Source of the DNA: an uncultured Ruminococcus sp.
Lineage (GTDB): Bacteria; Bacillota; Clostridia; Oscillospirales; CAG-272
Reading direction: 5' to 3'
Length of the DNA: 7,737 nt
Assembly: GCA_902766115.1 (NCBI GenBank)
Contig: CACXCL010000018.1
Span: 1 to 7,737 of the forward strand
A program made the position numbers and the translations under genes. Shown one piece after another: positions 1 through 6,700 of the stretch. A model generated the notes under the pieces. It saw only the letters and a list, made by a program, of their open reading frames with translations. It was not told the origin of the DNA and did no database searches. Every line of letters starts with the position of its first letter. Within the stretch, counting starts at the first letter, position 1.

Positions 1-196
1 CGGGCCTCCCGCTCATTTCGATCAGAGCGTTCGCCATCAGCGTCTTGCCGACGCCGGGGTTTCCGTGAAGGAGCAGGCCCCGGGGAGACGTCACGCCCAG
101 TTTCTCATACGCCTCGCCGTTTGCCAGCGCGTCCGCGATACCGATAAGTTCTCTCTTGACCGATTCGTAGCCGATCACCTTGTCAAATGCGTTCAT
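1..196 (-). CDS. AAA+ ATPase, N-terminal part (cut by window edge)
   Basis: The first 65 residues of an AAA+ ATPase; the gene continues beyond position 1. It begins MNAFDKVIGYESVKRELIGI, and Walker A (GNPGVGKT) lies at residues 45-52. The short lead-in 'F-x-x-VIGY-x-x-x-K-x-E-L' followed by 'P-R-G-L-L-L-H-G-N-P-G' resembles FtsH/Cdc48-class AAA domains, where it precedes the P-loop. There is no signal peptide or membrane segment in the visible part, so it is probably cytosolic. The ATG at 196-194 is chosen because AGAGAGG (210-204) lies 7 bases upstream and promoter P1 ends 33 bases upstream. It differs from its CbbX-like neighbour, so the two are not recent duplicates. Substrate and role cannot be read from this fragment; Walker B, sensors and arginine finger are outside the window. 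Confidence 0.85.
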   Translation of the reverse strand, partial: MNAFDKVIGYESVKRELIGIADALANGEAYEKLGVTSPRGLLLHGNPGVGKTLMANALIEMSGRP

Positions 197-229
197 TCCG
201 TTACCTCTCTTTTCTTTTATTTCGATTTC

Positions 230-264
230 ATTATACGATTCGTTATGTACCAAATACGGTTCAC
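230..264 (-). promoter_or_regulatory. Promoter P1 with inverted-repeat operator, upstream of the partial AAA+ gene
   Basis: Read on the minus strand: a degenerate inverted repeat GAACCG-TATT-TGGTAC (262-247), then AT, 9 bases, and a perfect TATAAT (235-230). No TTGACA-like -35 is present. Geometry is identical to P2, P3 and P4. This is the most degenerate operator of the four. It overlaps the stop codon of the upstream AAA+ gene (263-261), so the regulatory site is partly inside coding sequence. Promoter assignment is inference from pattern conservation. Confidence 0.75.
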
Positions 265-2279
265 GACGCGAAGCCGATCAGACGCTTCTGCGGCGCGGTC
301 CGGATCACCGGGATCTCGATATCGTCCGCCTCAATGGAGGTGAGGACCTCGTCCGTTATGTGATCCGGATCGATTGTCATGATCCGGCTCGCCTGGTTGA
401 GCTTCGACATCTCGATAACGTTCCTGACGTACCTGCCGTTGCCGAAATCGGGCTGTGCCCTTACAGCGTCAAAGACCTGCGACAGTTTTGCCACGGCTCC
501 GTCCGTCAAAGTCACACCCTTCGACGCCGCGATCATCCGTGCGATGCCGCAGAGCTCCGCCGAATCGTAGTCCGCGAATGGGACGTGGAAGGCGATACGG
601 GAGCGCAGTCCGGGGTTCTTCGCGAGGAAATCCTCCATCTCGGCGGGGTATCCGGCGAATATCACCACCAGGTCCTCCCGCCTGTTCTCCATTTCCTGGA
701 CGATGGTGTTGATCGCCTCGTCTCCGAAGGAACCGCCGCGGTCGTCCGCCAACGAATACGCCTCGTCGATGAACAGCACGCCGCCCATTGCCTGATTGAA
801 CTTCGCCTTCACGGTAGGCGCCGTCCATCCCACGAACTTACCAACAAGATCACCGCGTCCAACTTCCACGAGATGACCCTTTGAGAGCAGGCCGTTCTCC
901 CTCATGATCCGGGCGAACAGCCGGGCGACCGTGGTCTTGGCGGTGCCGGGATTGCCCGTGAACACCATGTGCATGGCGGGTCTGTCCTGGCTGATCCCGC
1001 GGTCGGAGTACATTCTCTGCATCTTATAATAGGCAAGTGCCTTCATGATGACGTCTTTCGCGGCGCTGAGGCCGATCATCCCGTTAAGTTCCTCGATGGC
1101 GGGGCCACACGCCACTTCCCGTGCCGCCTCTTCCCTGCTCACGGCGACGTTTCTGTACTGCGGGTATATCTTCGTCCGCATTTTGTCGTTGTACCACTCC
1201 TCGAATATCTTCCGCAGGTCGTCGGGAAGGTACTGCCCCGCCCCGTCCAGCCGGCCGGTGAGGTCCCTGTCGCACCGGATATGGCGGGCCCGGCACTTAT
1301 TCTTCAGGTACGCCTCCGCCCTCTCCGCTCCGGCGAGGTTTTCCCTGATGTCCACCATCCCCAGGGGACCGAGCCGCTCCGAGAACAGCTTCTTCGTCTT
1401 GGCGCAGGTCCGGGGCAAACTTATCAGCGTCAGGGTGCGGTTGCGGTATTCCATCACCCTTTCGCAAATCGTATCTATCACGTCAATCTCGCCGTTCGCG
1501 TATTCTGAATCGCCGTCGCCCGGAGCCGGAACGTACCGGATCACGACGGCGCCGTCCTCCGCGCTACCGTAAAGCTGATCCAGCGCTGCCTTCGGCAGAT
1601 CTCTCCAGGGACAGACGTCAACGACGCTGTACCGGCGGCTCCTGAGCCGCCCGTTTTCGTAAAGGGCGCCGAGGAGCGTCTTTACTAAGGCGCCCTCCGT
1701 CTCGCGGTCGTCTGTTTCGACGTAGTAGTGGACGGGATGGCCGAACGCTTTGCAGCCCGTCTTTCCCGAATAGATCCGGTCCAGCTCGGGGACCAGCGTC
1801 TCCTCCGCCAGCAGATCCTCCGCCGCGGCATACAGGGTCTCCCTGTCACACCGTTCGCCGAGGATGGATTCCTTCAGATCAAGGCGTCCGTAGTATTCCC
1901 TCAGCAGATGGACGCCGAACGTTTCATAAACTTCCTCGTCATCTTCAATAAAGTCCCAGCAGTCGGCGTTTCTGATCAGAGACACGGCGGACGAGAACGT
2001 GATCTCGGTAACGTCCGGTTCCCCGGTCCGGAGACCCAGCGCCCGGAAGAAAGTCCGCGCGCAGTTTCCGACGCTTTCCGGACCCCTCGAGATGATCCCC
2101 GCCGTGATCCTGCCGCGGTCGATCCCGGAGACAAAGGCAAAGCGGCCGGCCGTCTTCTGATTGAACTCCTCGCTTTTGTCCGCGATTTCCCGGATGATAT
2201 CGTTTCTCTTCTCCCTGTCCTTATATTCCTTGACCCAATCCCTGTCTGCCGCCCTCGCCGTGATCTTGTAGTATCTCAT
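261..2279 (-). CDS. CbbX/SpoVK-type AAA+ ATPase with degenerate N-terminal AAA-like half
   Basis: A 672-residue AAA+ ATPase. The C-terminal module is of the CbbX/SpoVK type: 'ELNGMIGLSAAKDVI' (397-411), Walker A GNPGTAKT (442-449), pore-loop-like GRGDLVGKFVG (474-484), Walker B VLFIDEA (501-507), sensor-1 region VVIFAGYP (538-545), arginine-finger-like NPGLRSRI (555-562) and GNGRYVRNV (613-621) near sensor 2. Proteins of this family form hexamers that remodel or unfold protein partners using ATP. Residues about 183-330 follow the same spacing, but the P-loop is replaced by ETDDRETE (188-195), so this half probably does not hydrolyse ATP. Residues 1-180 are unrecognised. No membrane segment or signal peptide is visible. 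The start is supported by GGGAGG (2291-2286) 6 bases upstream and promoter P2. The gene is its own transcription unit, preceded by a terminator. The partner is unknown; an EccA-like secretion role is less likely because I see no obvious TPR pattern in the N-terminal region. Confidence 0.9.
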   Translation of the reverse strand: MRYYKITARAADRDWVKEYKDREKRNDIIREIADKSEEFNQKTAGRFAFVSGIDRGRITAGIISRGPESVGNCARTFFRALGLRTGEPDVTEITFSSAVSLIRNADCWDFIEDDEEVYETFGVHLLREYYGRLDLKESILGERCDRETLYAAAEDLLAEETLVPELDRIYSGKTGCKAFGHPVHYYVETDDRETEGALVKTLLGALYENGRLRSRRYSVVDVCPWRDLPKAALDQLYGSAEDGAVVIRYVPAPGDGDSEYANGEIDVIDTICERVMEYRNRTLTLISLPRTCAKTKKLFSERLGPLGMVDIRENLAGAERAEAYLKNKCRARHIRCDRDLTGRLDGAGQYLPDDLRKIFEEWYNDKMRTKIYPQYRNVAVSREEAAREVACGPAIEELNGMIGLSAAKDVIMKALAYYKMQRMYSDRGISQDRPAMHMVFTGNPGTAKTTVARLFARIMRENGLLSKGHLVEVGRGDLVGKFVGWTAPTVKAKFNQAMGGVLFIDEAYSLADDRGGSFGDEAINTIVQEMENRREDLVVIFAGYPAEMEDFLAKNPGLRSRIAFHVPFADYDSAELCGIARMIAASKGVTLTDGAVAKLSQVFDAVRAQPDFGNGRYVRNVIEMSKLNQASRIMTIDPDHITDEVLTSIEADDIEIPVIRTAPQKRLIGFAS

Positions 2280-2311
2280 TCCGTACCTCCCGTTTTTTAT
2301 CTTTCGTCCCT

Positions 2312-2344
2312 ATTGTACCATCTGTCATGTCCCGGAAACGGGAC
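2312..2344 (-). promoter_or_regulatory. Promoter P2 with perfect inverted-repeat operator, upstream of the CbbX-like gene
   Basis: On the minus strand: perfect 16-bp inverted repeat GTCCCG-TTTC-CGGGAC (2344-2329), then AT, 9 bases, and TACAAT (2317-2312), 32 bases before the ATG. The -35 position (bases 2340-2335, CGTTTC) is part of the repeat and does not match TTGACA. The spacer from that position to the -10 is exactly 17 bp, as in the other three promoters. Confidence 0.85.
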
Positions 2345-2389
2345 GTGATGATTCGACCGCCGACGGGTCTTTCTTCCCGTTAAAAAGGG

Positions 2390-2415
2390 AAAAAAGCAGC
2401 TCCTTTCGCGGAGCT
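2390..2415 (-). terminator. Intrinsic terminator after the acetyltransferase operon
   Basis: On the minus strand the stem AGCTCC (2415-2410), loop GCGAAA and stem GGAGCT (2403-2398) are followed by GC and six T (2395-2390), with a second T-tract a few bases on. It lies between the small ORF and promoter P2, so it closes the acetyltransferase unit before the AAA+ unit starts. On the plus strand the hairpin is followed by only four T, so it is mainly a minus-strand terminator. Confidence 0.8.
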
Positions 2416-2427
2416 TTTCCCGATAAT

Positions 2428-2673
2428 TCATATTTCATTACCGATCCTCCTCCATTCAATATCATTCCTGCGGTTCGCACCCGAAATGAACGGTCGCGCG
2501 GGACAGCGCCTCGTTCCCCGGGGCGGCACCTTGACGATAGCCGCGCTCCGGTCCAGGCCGACCAGGCGGAGCGGAAGCTCGCCCGGCCTGTGCCAGAAAC
2601 CCGTCGGCTCGAATACGAGACCGCCGCACGCGGGAGCGTCCTTCACGGACGCGGCATATTCTTTGTAATTCAT
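2428..2673 (-). CDS. Small unknown ORF in the acetyltransferase operon, possibly frameshifted
   Basis: An 81-residue ORF starting MNYKEYAASVKDAPACGGLV. It is not recognised. A strong site, AAAGGAG (2686-2680), sits 6 bases before the ATG, and the start is only 20 bases after the acetyltransferase stop, so the two are probably co-transcribed from P3. The first ~50 residues look like a normal folded-protein sequence (aromatics, GxVF, WHRPGELPLRL). After about residue 53 (VPPRG) the frame becomes rich in Arg and rare codons. A shift of frame at the CCCCGGGG run (about 2518-2525) would instead give NEALSRATVHFGCEPQE and a stop at 2462, which uses more typical codons. So it may carry a frameshift (real or a sequencing error) and the true protein may be about 70 residues. 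No transmembrane segment or signal peptide is visible. Confidence 0.5.
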   Translation of the reverse strand: MNYKEYAASVKDAPACGGLVFEPTGFWHRPGELPLRLVGLDRSAAIVKVPPRGTRRCPARPFISGANRRNDIEWRRIGNEI

Positions 2674-2693
2674 CGGCTGCTCCTTTCCGCCGT

Positions 2694-3209
2694 TCAGGCG
2701 AAGATATCGTCGTCTCCGCCGGGATAGGTGTAAACCGACACCGCCGCGGCAGAACGGTCGCCGAGGATCATGATCCCCTCCGAGTGTTTCTGATAGCCGA
2801 TCTTCTCGAGCAGGCCTTTGGACGCGTCGTTGTCGGTCAGCGTCTCGGCGACGACGGTCTCCTCCGTCACGCCGGTCAAGGCGCCGGCGAGGTATGCGGA
2901 GGTGAAGGCGGCCACCGCCTCGGATCCATAGCCCTTTCTGCGGTGTTCCCTGAACACGTAGTATTCGAGATTGTTGCTGCGCGGCGTGATCCCCACGTAG
3001 CCGACGGCTTCTCCCAATTCCTTCGGAACAATCGAGTAATAAATGACGTCCCGCGTCGGCTCTTTGATCCATCCGAGCAGCTCGTCGGACGGCTCGAGCC
3101 CGTACTGGAGATACACCTCCCCGGCGTCGATCACGTGGGAAACGTATGATTCCCATTCGGCCGCTTCCATTGGCGTCAAACGGAGCTTGTCGGTGATTAT
3201 CTCTTTCAT
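2694..3209 (-). CDS. GNAT-family N-acetyltransferase
   Basis: A 171-residue protein of the GCN5-related N-acetyltransferase fold, which transfers acetyl from acetyl-CoA to an amine on a protein or small molecule. The acetyl-CoA-binding motif A is at residues 85-98 (VFREHRRKGYGSEA, with the R/Q-x-x-G-x-G/A core RRKGYG at 90-95). The typical C-terminal 'N-x-A-S-x-x-x-L-x-K-x-G-Y' helix is at about 127-139 (NDASKGLLEKIGY). The N-terminus 'T-D-K-L-R-L-T-P' and overall length fit the RimJ/RimL-like branch. The substrate cannot be predicted. The start has GAGAGGG (3222-3216) 6 bases upstream and promoter P3 31 bases upstream. It is followed by a small ORF and a terminator. It is a common accessory gene type and could be cargo, or could modify a partner such as a toxin, tRNA-linked amine or protein of the same regulon; that is not shown by the sequence. 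Confidence 0.9.
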   Translation of the reverse strand: MKEIITDKLRLTPMEAAEWESYVSHVIDAGEVYLQYGLEPSDELLGWIKEPTRDVIYYSIVPKELGEAVGYVGITPRSNNLEYYVFREHRRKGYGSEAVAAFTSAYLAGALTGVTEETVVAETLTDNDASKGLLEKIGYQKHSEGIMILGDRSAAAVSVYTYPGGDDDIFA

Positions 3210-3240
3210 CTTTTTCCCTCTCTTTCTTTGTTGCGTTCTT

Positions 3241-3273
3241 ATTGTACAACACGTTATGTCCCGAAAGCGGGAC
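3241..3273 (-). promoter_or_regulatory. Promoter P3 with perfect inverted-repeat operator, upstream of the acetyltransferase
   Basis: On the minus strand: perfect 16-bp inverted repeat GTCCCG-CTTT-CGGGAC (3273-3258), AT, 9 bases, TACAAT (3246-3241), then 31 bases to the ATG. Same geometry as P1, P2 and P4 and again no -35 consensus. It lies just downstream of intergenic repeat copy A. Confidence 0.85.
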
Positions 3274-3379
3274 TCAATTTTTCAGGATCCCCGCCGTCCC
3301 CGGCACCACGCGAAGACAAAAATGAAGAAGTCCGTCCGGCGGAACGCGAACGTTTTTTGAAAAATAAACAGGGGGAACC

Positions 3380-3410
3380 ATATAAGTCGCGGATCTGTCG
3401 CAATTTAGTC
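3380..3410 (-). repeat. Paired GACTWAWWT site A1
   Basis: On the minus strand GACTAAATT (3410-3402) and GACTTATAT (3388-3380) are direct repeats 22 bp apart, about two helical turns. The same pair recurs at A2, B1 and B2, each time beside a T5-6-C-A5-7 tract. A protein binding site is a reasonable inference; the binder is unknown. Confidence 0.6.
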
Positions 3411-3482
3411 CTGTTTTTTGAAAAAAACCGGATTCTTTTGTGGAAGGAACGCGTTTTTGACGGTCGATACATTTGGGGCAGG

Positions 3483-3513
3483 ATATAAGTCGTTCGGAGT
3501 CCGGAATTTAGTC
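3483..3513 (-). repeat. Paired GACTWAWWT site A2
   Basis: On the minus strand GACTAAATT (3513-3505) and GACTTATAT (3491-3483), 22 bp apart and 103 bp from the matching pair A1. The intervening bases are identical to those of B2. Confidence 0.6.
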
Positions 3514-3534
3514 GTGTTTTTGAAAAAAAGGGTG

Positions 3535-3588
3535 AAAAAAAGAATCCCGGGGAGGAGGGCGGAGGCGATCTCGCACCCCCCTCCCCGG
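3535..3588 (-). terminator. GC-rich intrinsic terminator in repeat copy A
   Basis: On the minus strand a 9-bp perfect stem CCGGGGAGG (3588-3580) pairs with CCTCCCCGG (3555-3547), with further G/C pairing inside, followed by GATTC and seven T (3541-3535). It lies between the helicase stop codon and promoter P3 and is the best candidate for ending the helicase transcript. It is also only a few bases downstream of an extended -10 promoter. Copy B has a matching hairpin with a diverged stem sequence. Confidence 0.75.
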
Positions 3589-3598
3589 AAAGCGGACC
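3535..3598 (-). ncRNA. Candidate short RNA (about 60 nt), copy A
   Basis: The interval from the expected start of the extended -10 promoter to the end of the U-tract would give an RNA of about 60 nt that is almost entirely the GC-rich hairpin. Conservation of both promoter and hairpin in copy B supports function. An alternative 5-bp pairing, GGAGG with CCTCC, uses part of the 5' arm of the terminator stem, so two exclusive folds are possible. This could equally be only a terminator downstream of a fortuitous TATAAT. Confidence 0.3.
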
Positions 3599-3601
3599 CA
3601 T

Positions 3602-3610
3602 ATTATAACA
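3602..3610 (-). promoter_or_regulatory. Extended -10 promoter just before the copy A hairpin
   Basis: TGTTATAAT on the minus strand (3610-3602), an extended -10 with a perfect TATAAT. The surrounding block is identical in copy B. No good -35 is seen. Transcription would start near 3597 and meet the terminator at once. It has no palindromic operator, unlike P1-P4. Confidence 0.5.
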
Positions 3611-3635
3611 CAAAAGGGGCCGAAAAACCTTTAAC

Positions 3636-3714
3636 AAACTATTAACAAAACGGGCGTTTTTGAAATTAGTTTTTCCACATCACGGCAATCAGATGAATAA
3701 CCTGTTTTTCAGAT
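3636..3714. other. AT-rich gap downstream of the helicase stop
   Basis: Seventy-nine bases with no gene. It holds a tandem TTTGTTAA pair (minus strand, about 3633-3650) and a weak AAAAC-GCCC-GTTTT hairpin near 3646-3659. Neither makes a convincing terminator; the strong hairpin at 3547-3588 does. Confidence 0.4.
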
Positions 3715-6700
3715 TCAGTCCGCAAAAGAATCTGATTTGACGAGCTCTCTCAGTTCTTTGAGTTCCTCCTCCCTCTCTCTCAGCTTTATGACGTTCGTTT
3801 CGTCAGGATTTTTCATGATATATTCGATTTGATCGAGTCTGTCATTCACTTCAGTTATGGCCATGTTGATCCTGTCGATCACTTTGTCGAACGACGAGAT
3901 GAAGTTCATCACACGGCGTGCGTTTCCCTTGGCGGAGGCGCCCATCTCCACCGGATAATCCTCTCCCGCGTGGCGGAGAAGAACGTACGGCTTGTTCTCG
4001 GATTGCGATTCGGGGCGGACGACGGAAAAACAGAGCGCCGTCAGCGGTTTATCTTCCTCCTGTCCGAAAAGGAATCCGGGGGTAAGCGCTTTCGAAAGCT
4101 GTCCTGACGCCTCGGCCCGTTTCTCCCCGTCGTACTGTTGCAGCATATCCTGCGTCACGTAAGCGTCGGGCAGACTGCGATGAAACAGTACGTTCAGGCG
4201 GCGCTTGAGCTTTTGCTCCTCCTTCTCAAGCGACTTCATAGATTCTTTTTCCTTTTCGACGACGATCCGCAGACTTTTCACCTCGTTTTCCGCCTCGGCG
4301 AGCTGTTTCATCAGCGGTTCCGCCAGAGCCAGCGCCTTGACCTCCGCGTAGGTGAGGACGTTGTCCTCCAGGTCGGAGACGGAGCGCTGATAGGAGCTGC
4401 CGGAGAGGAACTGGGAAATGAACCTCTGCTTCGTTTCGAGGATCTGCCAGGAGTACGAGTCGAAACTGCCCTCCGCTATATATCGGTAGATCAGCACGTT
4501 TTCGTTCTCGTTCCCCCGGCGGATGATGCGCCCCTCCCGCTGGACCATGTCCGCGGGCCGCCACGGAACGTCGAGGTGGTGGATCGCCTTCAGTTTCGTC
4601 TGCACGTTTGCTCCGATACCGAGTTTGAATGTGGAGCCGATCAGCACGCGCACCTCCCCGGCGTTGAACCGTCGGAACAGTTCCACCTTGCGCGCCTCGG
4701 TGTTGTAACTGTGGATGAAGGCGATCTCCTCTCCCGGGATCCCTTCCTCCGTGAGCCGCGTTTTTATCTCTTTGTAAACGCTGAAATTCTCTCCCTTCGG
4801 GGTGGAGTAATCGCAGAACACGAGCTGAGTACACCCATCGTTTTTCCGGTAGAGTTCCACGACGTTTTTCACGCAGCGCATGACTTTCGAGGTGTCGTCG
4901 TACAACTGTTCCTCACCGACCAGCGTCAGATCCAGCGCCGCCTTGCGGCCGTCTGTGCTGACCTTCAGCATGTTGTCGAACTTTTTATCGACCTTTCCTT
5001 TCCTGATCTCCTCGGTCCGCGCGCAAAGGGATTTCATGTAGTCACTCAACCGCCCGTTTTTTTCGATAACCACGTCGGTGTAGCCTTCGAAGTCCGGCAG
5101 ATCGTCACCGCCGTCTACCGCGTAGAATATGGCGATCTGCGAGAACAGCCTAGAGAGCTCCGGCAGATTGTGGAACCGCGCGAATCGCCGCACCATGCGG
5201 TATTTCGACGTATCCACGTCGATCTCCATAAGCTGCTCCGGCTTGGCGAAAGTCTTCACCCAGTTGTCGAACAGCTCGAGATGGGATCGCTCCAGTTCCT
5301 CGTACTGCAGGTATATCTGCATCGTGTACGCGTCTGAGATGGAGTTGCAAAGGGGAGTGCCGGTGGCGAACACCGCCCCGCGGCCGTTCTCCGAGTTCTG
5401 CACGTATCTGATCTTATGGAGCATATCGAGGCACTTGGCGGAGCCCTTCGTGTTGATCCCGTTCAGATTTTTCAGTTTAGTCTCGATAGGCAGGTTTTTG
5501 TAGTTGTGCGCCTCATCGAGGAAAAGCGTGCTGATCTCCAGATCTCCGAAGGTGACGCCGCTGTTTTCGGGAGGCGTCATACTCCGGATGAAATCCATGG
5601 TCATCTTGGAGATCCGCTGCTTTTCCTTCTCCAGAAGTTTATTCCTGCGCCAGATATTCGGGTCGTGGCCTTTGCGCAGTTCCCGTATGGCGGACTCCAA
5701 CCGGCCGAGCTCATGGCTCATGTTGTCCAGCACCAGATCCTCGGACAGCGGGATCATTTCAAAGCAGCTGTACGCGATTATCACGCCCTCGTAGTCGCCC
5801 TCTTTGATCTGTCTCAGCACTTTTTGGCGCATCTCGGGCTTGAACGACTTCGGCTCGATCGCCAGTACCTTCGCGGAGGGGTAAAGTTCCGTAAAGATCT
5901 TCTCCCACTGGCCGACGATGTGGTTCGGAACGACGAACATATTCCTGCGCGAGATGCCGTCCTTCCTCATTTTCATGGCGGCGGCGATCATGATATACGT
6001 CTTTCCGGCGCCCACGTCAAATGCGAGCAGGGTGTTTTTCGATTCGAGTATCTTCTGTACGGCGTCCTTCTGGTAATCGTAGAGGTCGTATTTCGGGTCC
6101 ATCCCCTCAAAGTTCAGCCGGCTACCGTCGTATTTCTTTTTCTCGAGGCCGGCGAACATTTTGTTGTACGCCTCCTCGATCTCCCAGCGGCGGTCCTCGT
6201 CGAGCCAGATCCAGTCTTTGAACTCTTTTTCGATCCTTTTCTGCTTCTCCAGCGCCGCCACGGTCTCCCGCTCGTCGTATTTTCCCTTCTTGTTCAGTAT
6301 CTTTATCTCGCGCAGGTTGAGCGACACTTCGATGATGTAAAGGGCGTTATACCGATCCGTTCCGTATTTCACCGTCAGATCGCTGTACCTTGAAATAAGC
6401 CAGGAGCGTTTGTTTTCCACGAACCAGTTACCGGTGACGGGCTCGTACATGCAGAGACCCGTCGCGTTGTCGTGCCCGTATATGATGTGGGAGATGAATT
6501 CGTTTATGATGTTGACGCCGATCCACGGCGCGCCGAGGGACACCTCGATGTCGGTGTAGGGGATCTCGTGCGGCACGCGCGGCTCCGCGGGCTTTTGCAC
6601 GAAAATAGATTCCTTTTGTTCGCGTATCTCCCGCGCTTTCTTGTAGATCCCGATCCATTGGTCGAGGGTGAATTCGTCCAGATCATTTTCGGACAGCGTG

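Larger units (their letters stand above)
3309..3635. repeat. Intergenic direct repeat, copy A
   Basis: About 330 bp of non-coding DNA between the helicase and the acetyltransferase that matches 7399-7725 in the same orientation. Identical blocks include 3485-3514 with 7570-7599 (30 bp), the poly-A/hairpin block near 3524-3555 with 7620-7651, and 3585-3617 with 7680-7712. Small insertions and deletions between the copies break every reading frame, which argues against coding. Each copy ends, in the direction of transcription, just before an inverted-repeat promoter. Confidence 0.85.

Noticed and set aside
2325..2438. A 37-codon minus-strand frame starting MKYELSGKAPRKELLFSLFN after a strong GGAGGAGG site
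   Set aside because: It runs straight through the intrinsic terminator and ends inside promoter P2, so it is unlikely to be made as a full mRNA; kept only as a note to the possible frameshift upstream.
3353..3529. CRISPR-like impression from the recurring TTTTTTGAAAAA tracts
   Set aside because: There are only three or four per copy, they are spaced unevenly (about 60 and 100 bp), the repeat is low-complexity, and there are no uniform spacers or cas genes.
3583..3597. Operator-like string TCCGCTTTCCGG on the minus strand near the short-RNA start
   Set aside because: It resembles the P3 operator centre but the arms do not pair beyond three bases and it lies downstream of its -10, so the resemblance is probably chance.
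3228..3645. Open frames within repeat copy A, with partly similar peptides from copy B (for example KNEEVRPAER and FLKNKQ)
   Set aside because: Similarity follows the DNA repeat, and indels between the copies break the frames on both strands, so there is no sign of selection on protein.
3640..3714. Terminator directly after the helicase stop codon
   Set aside because: Only a 5-bp A/T-rich hairpin with a 4-base loop is found; the strong GC hairpin at 3547-3588 is a far better terminator.
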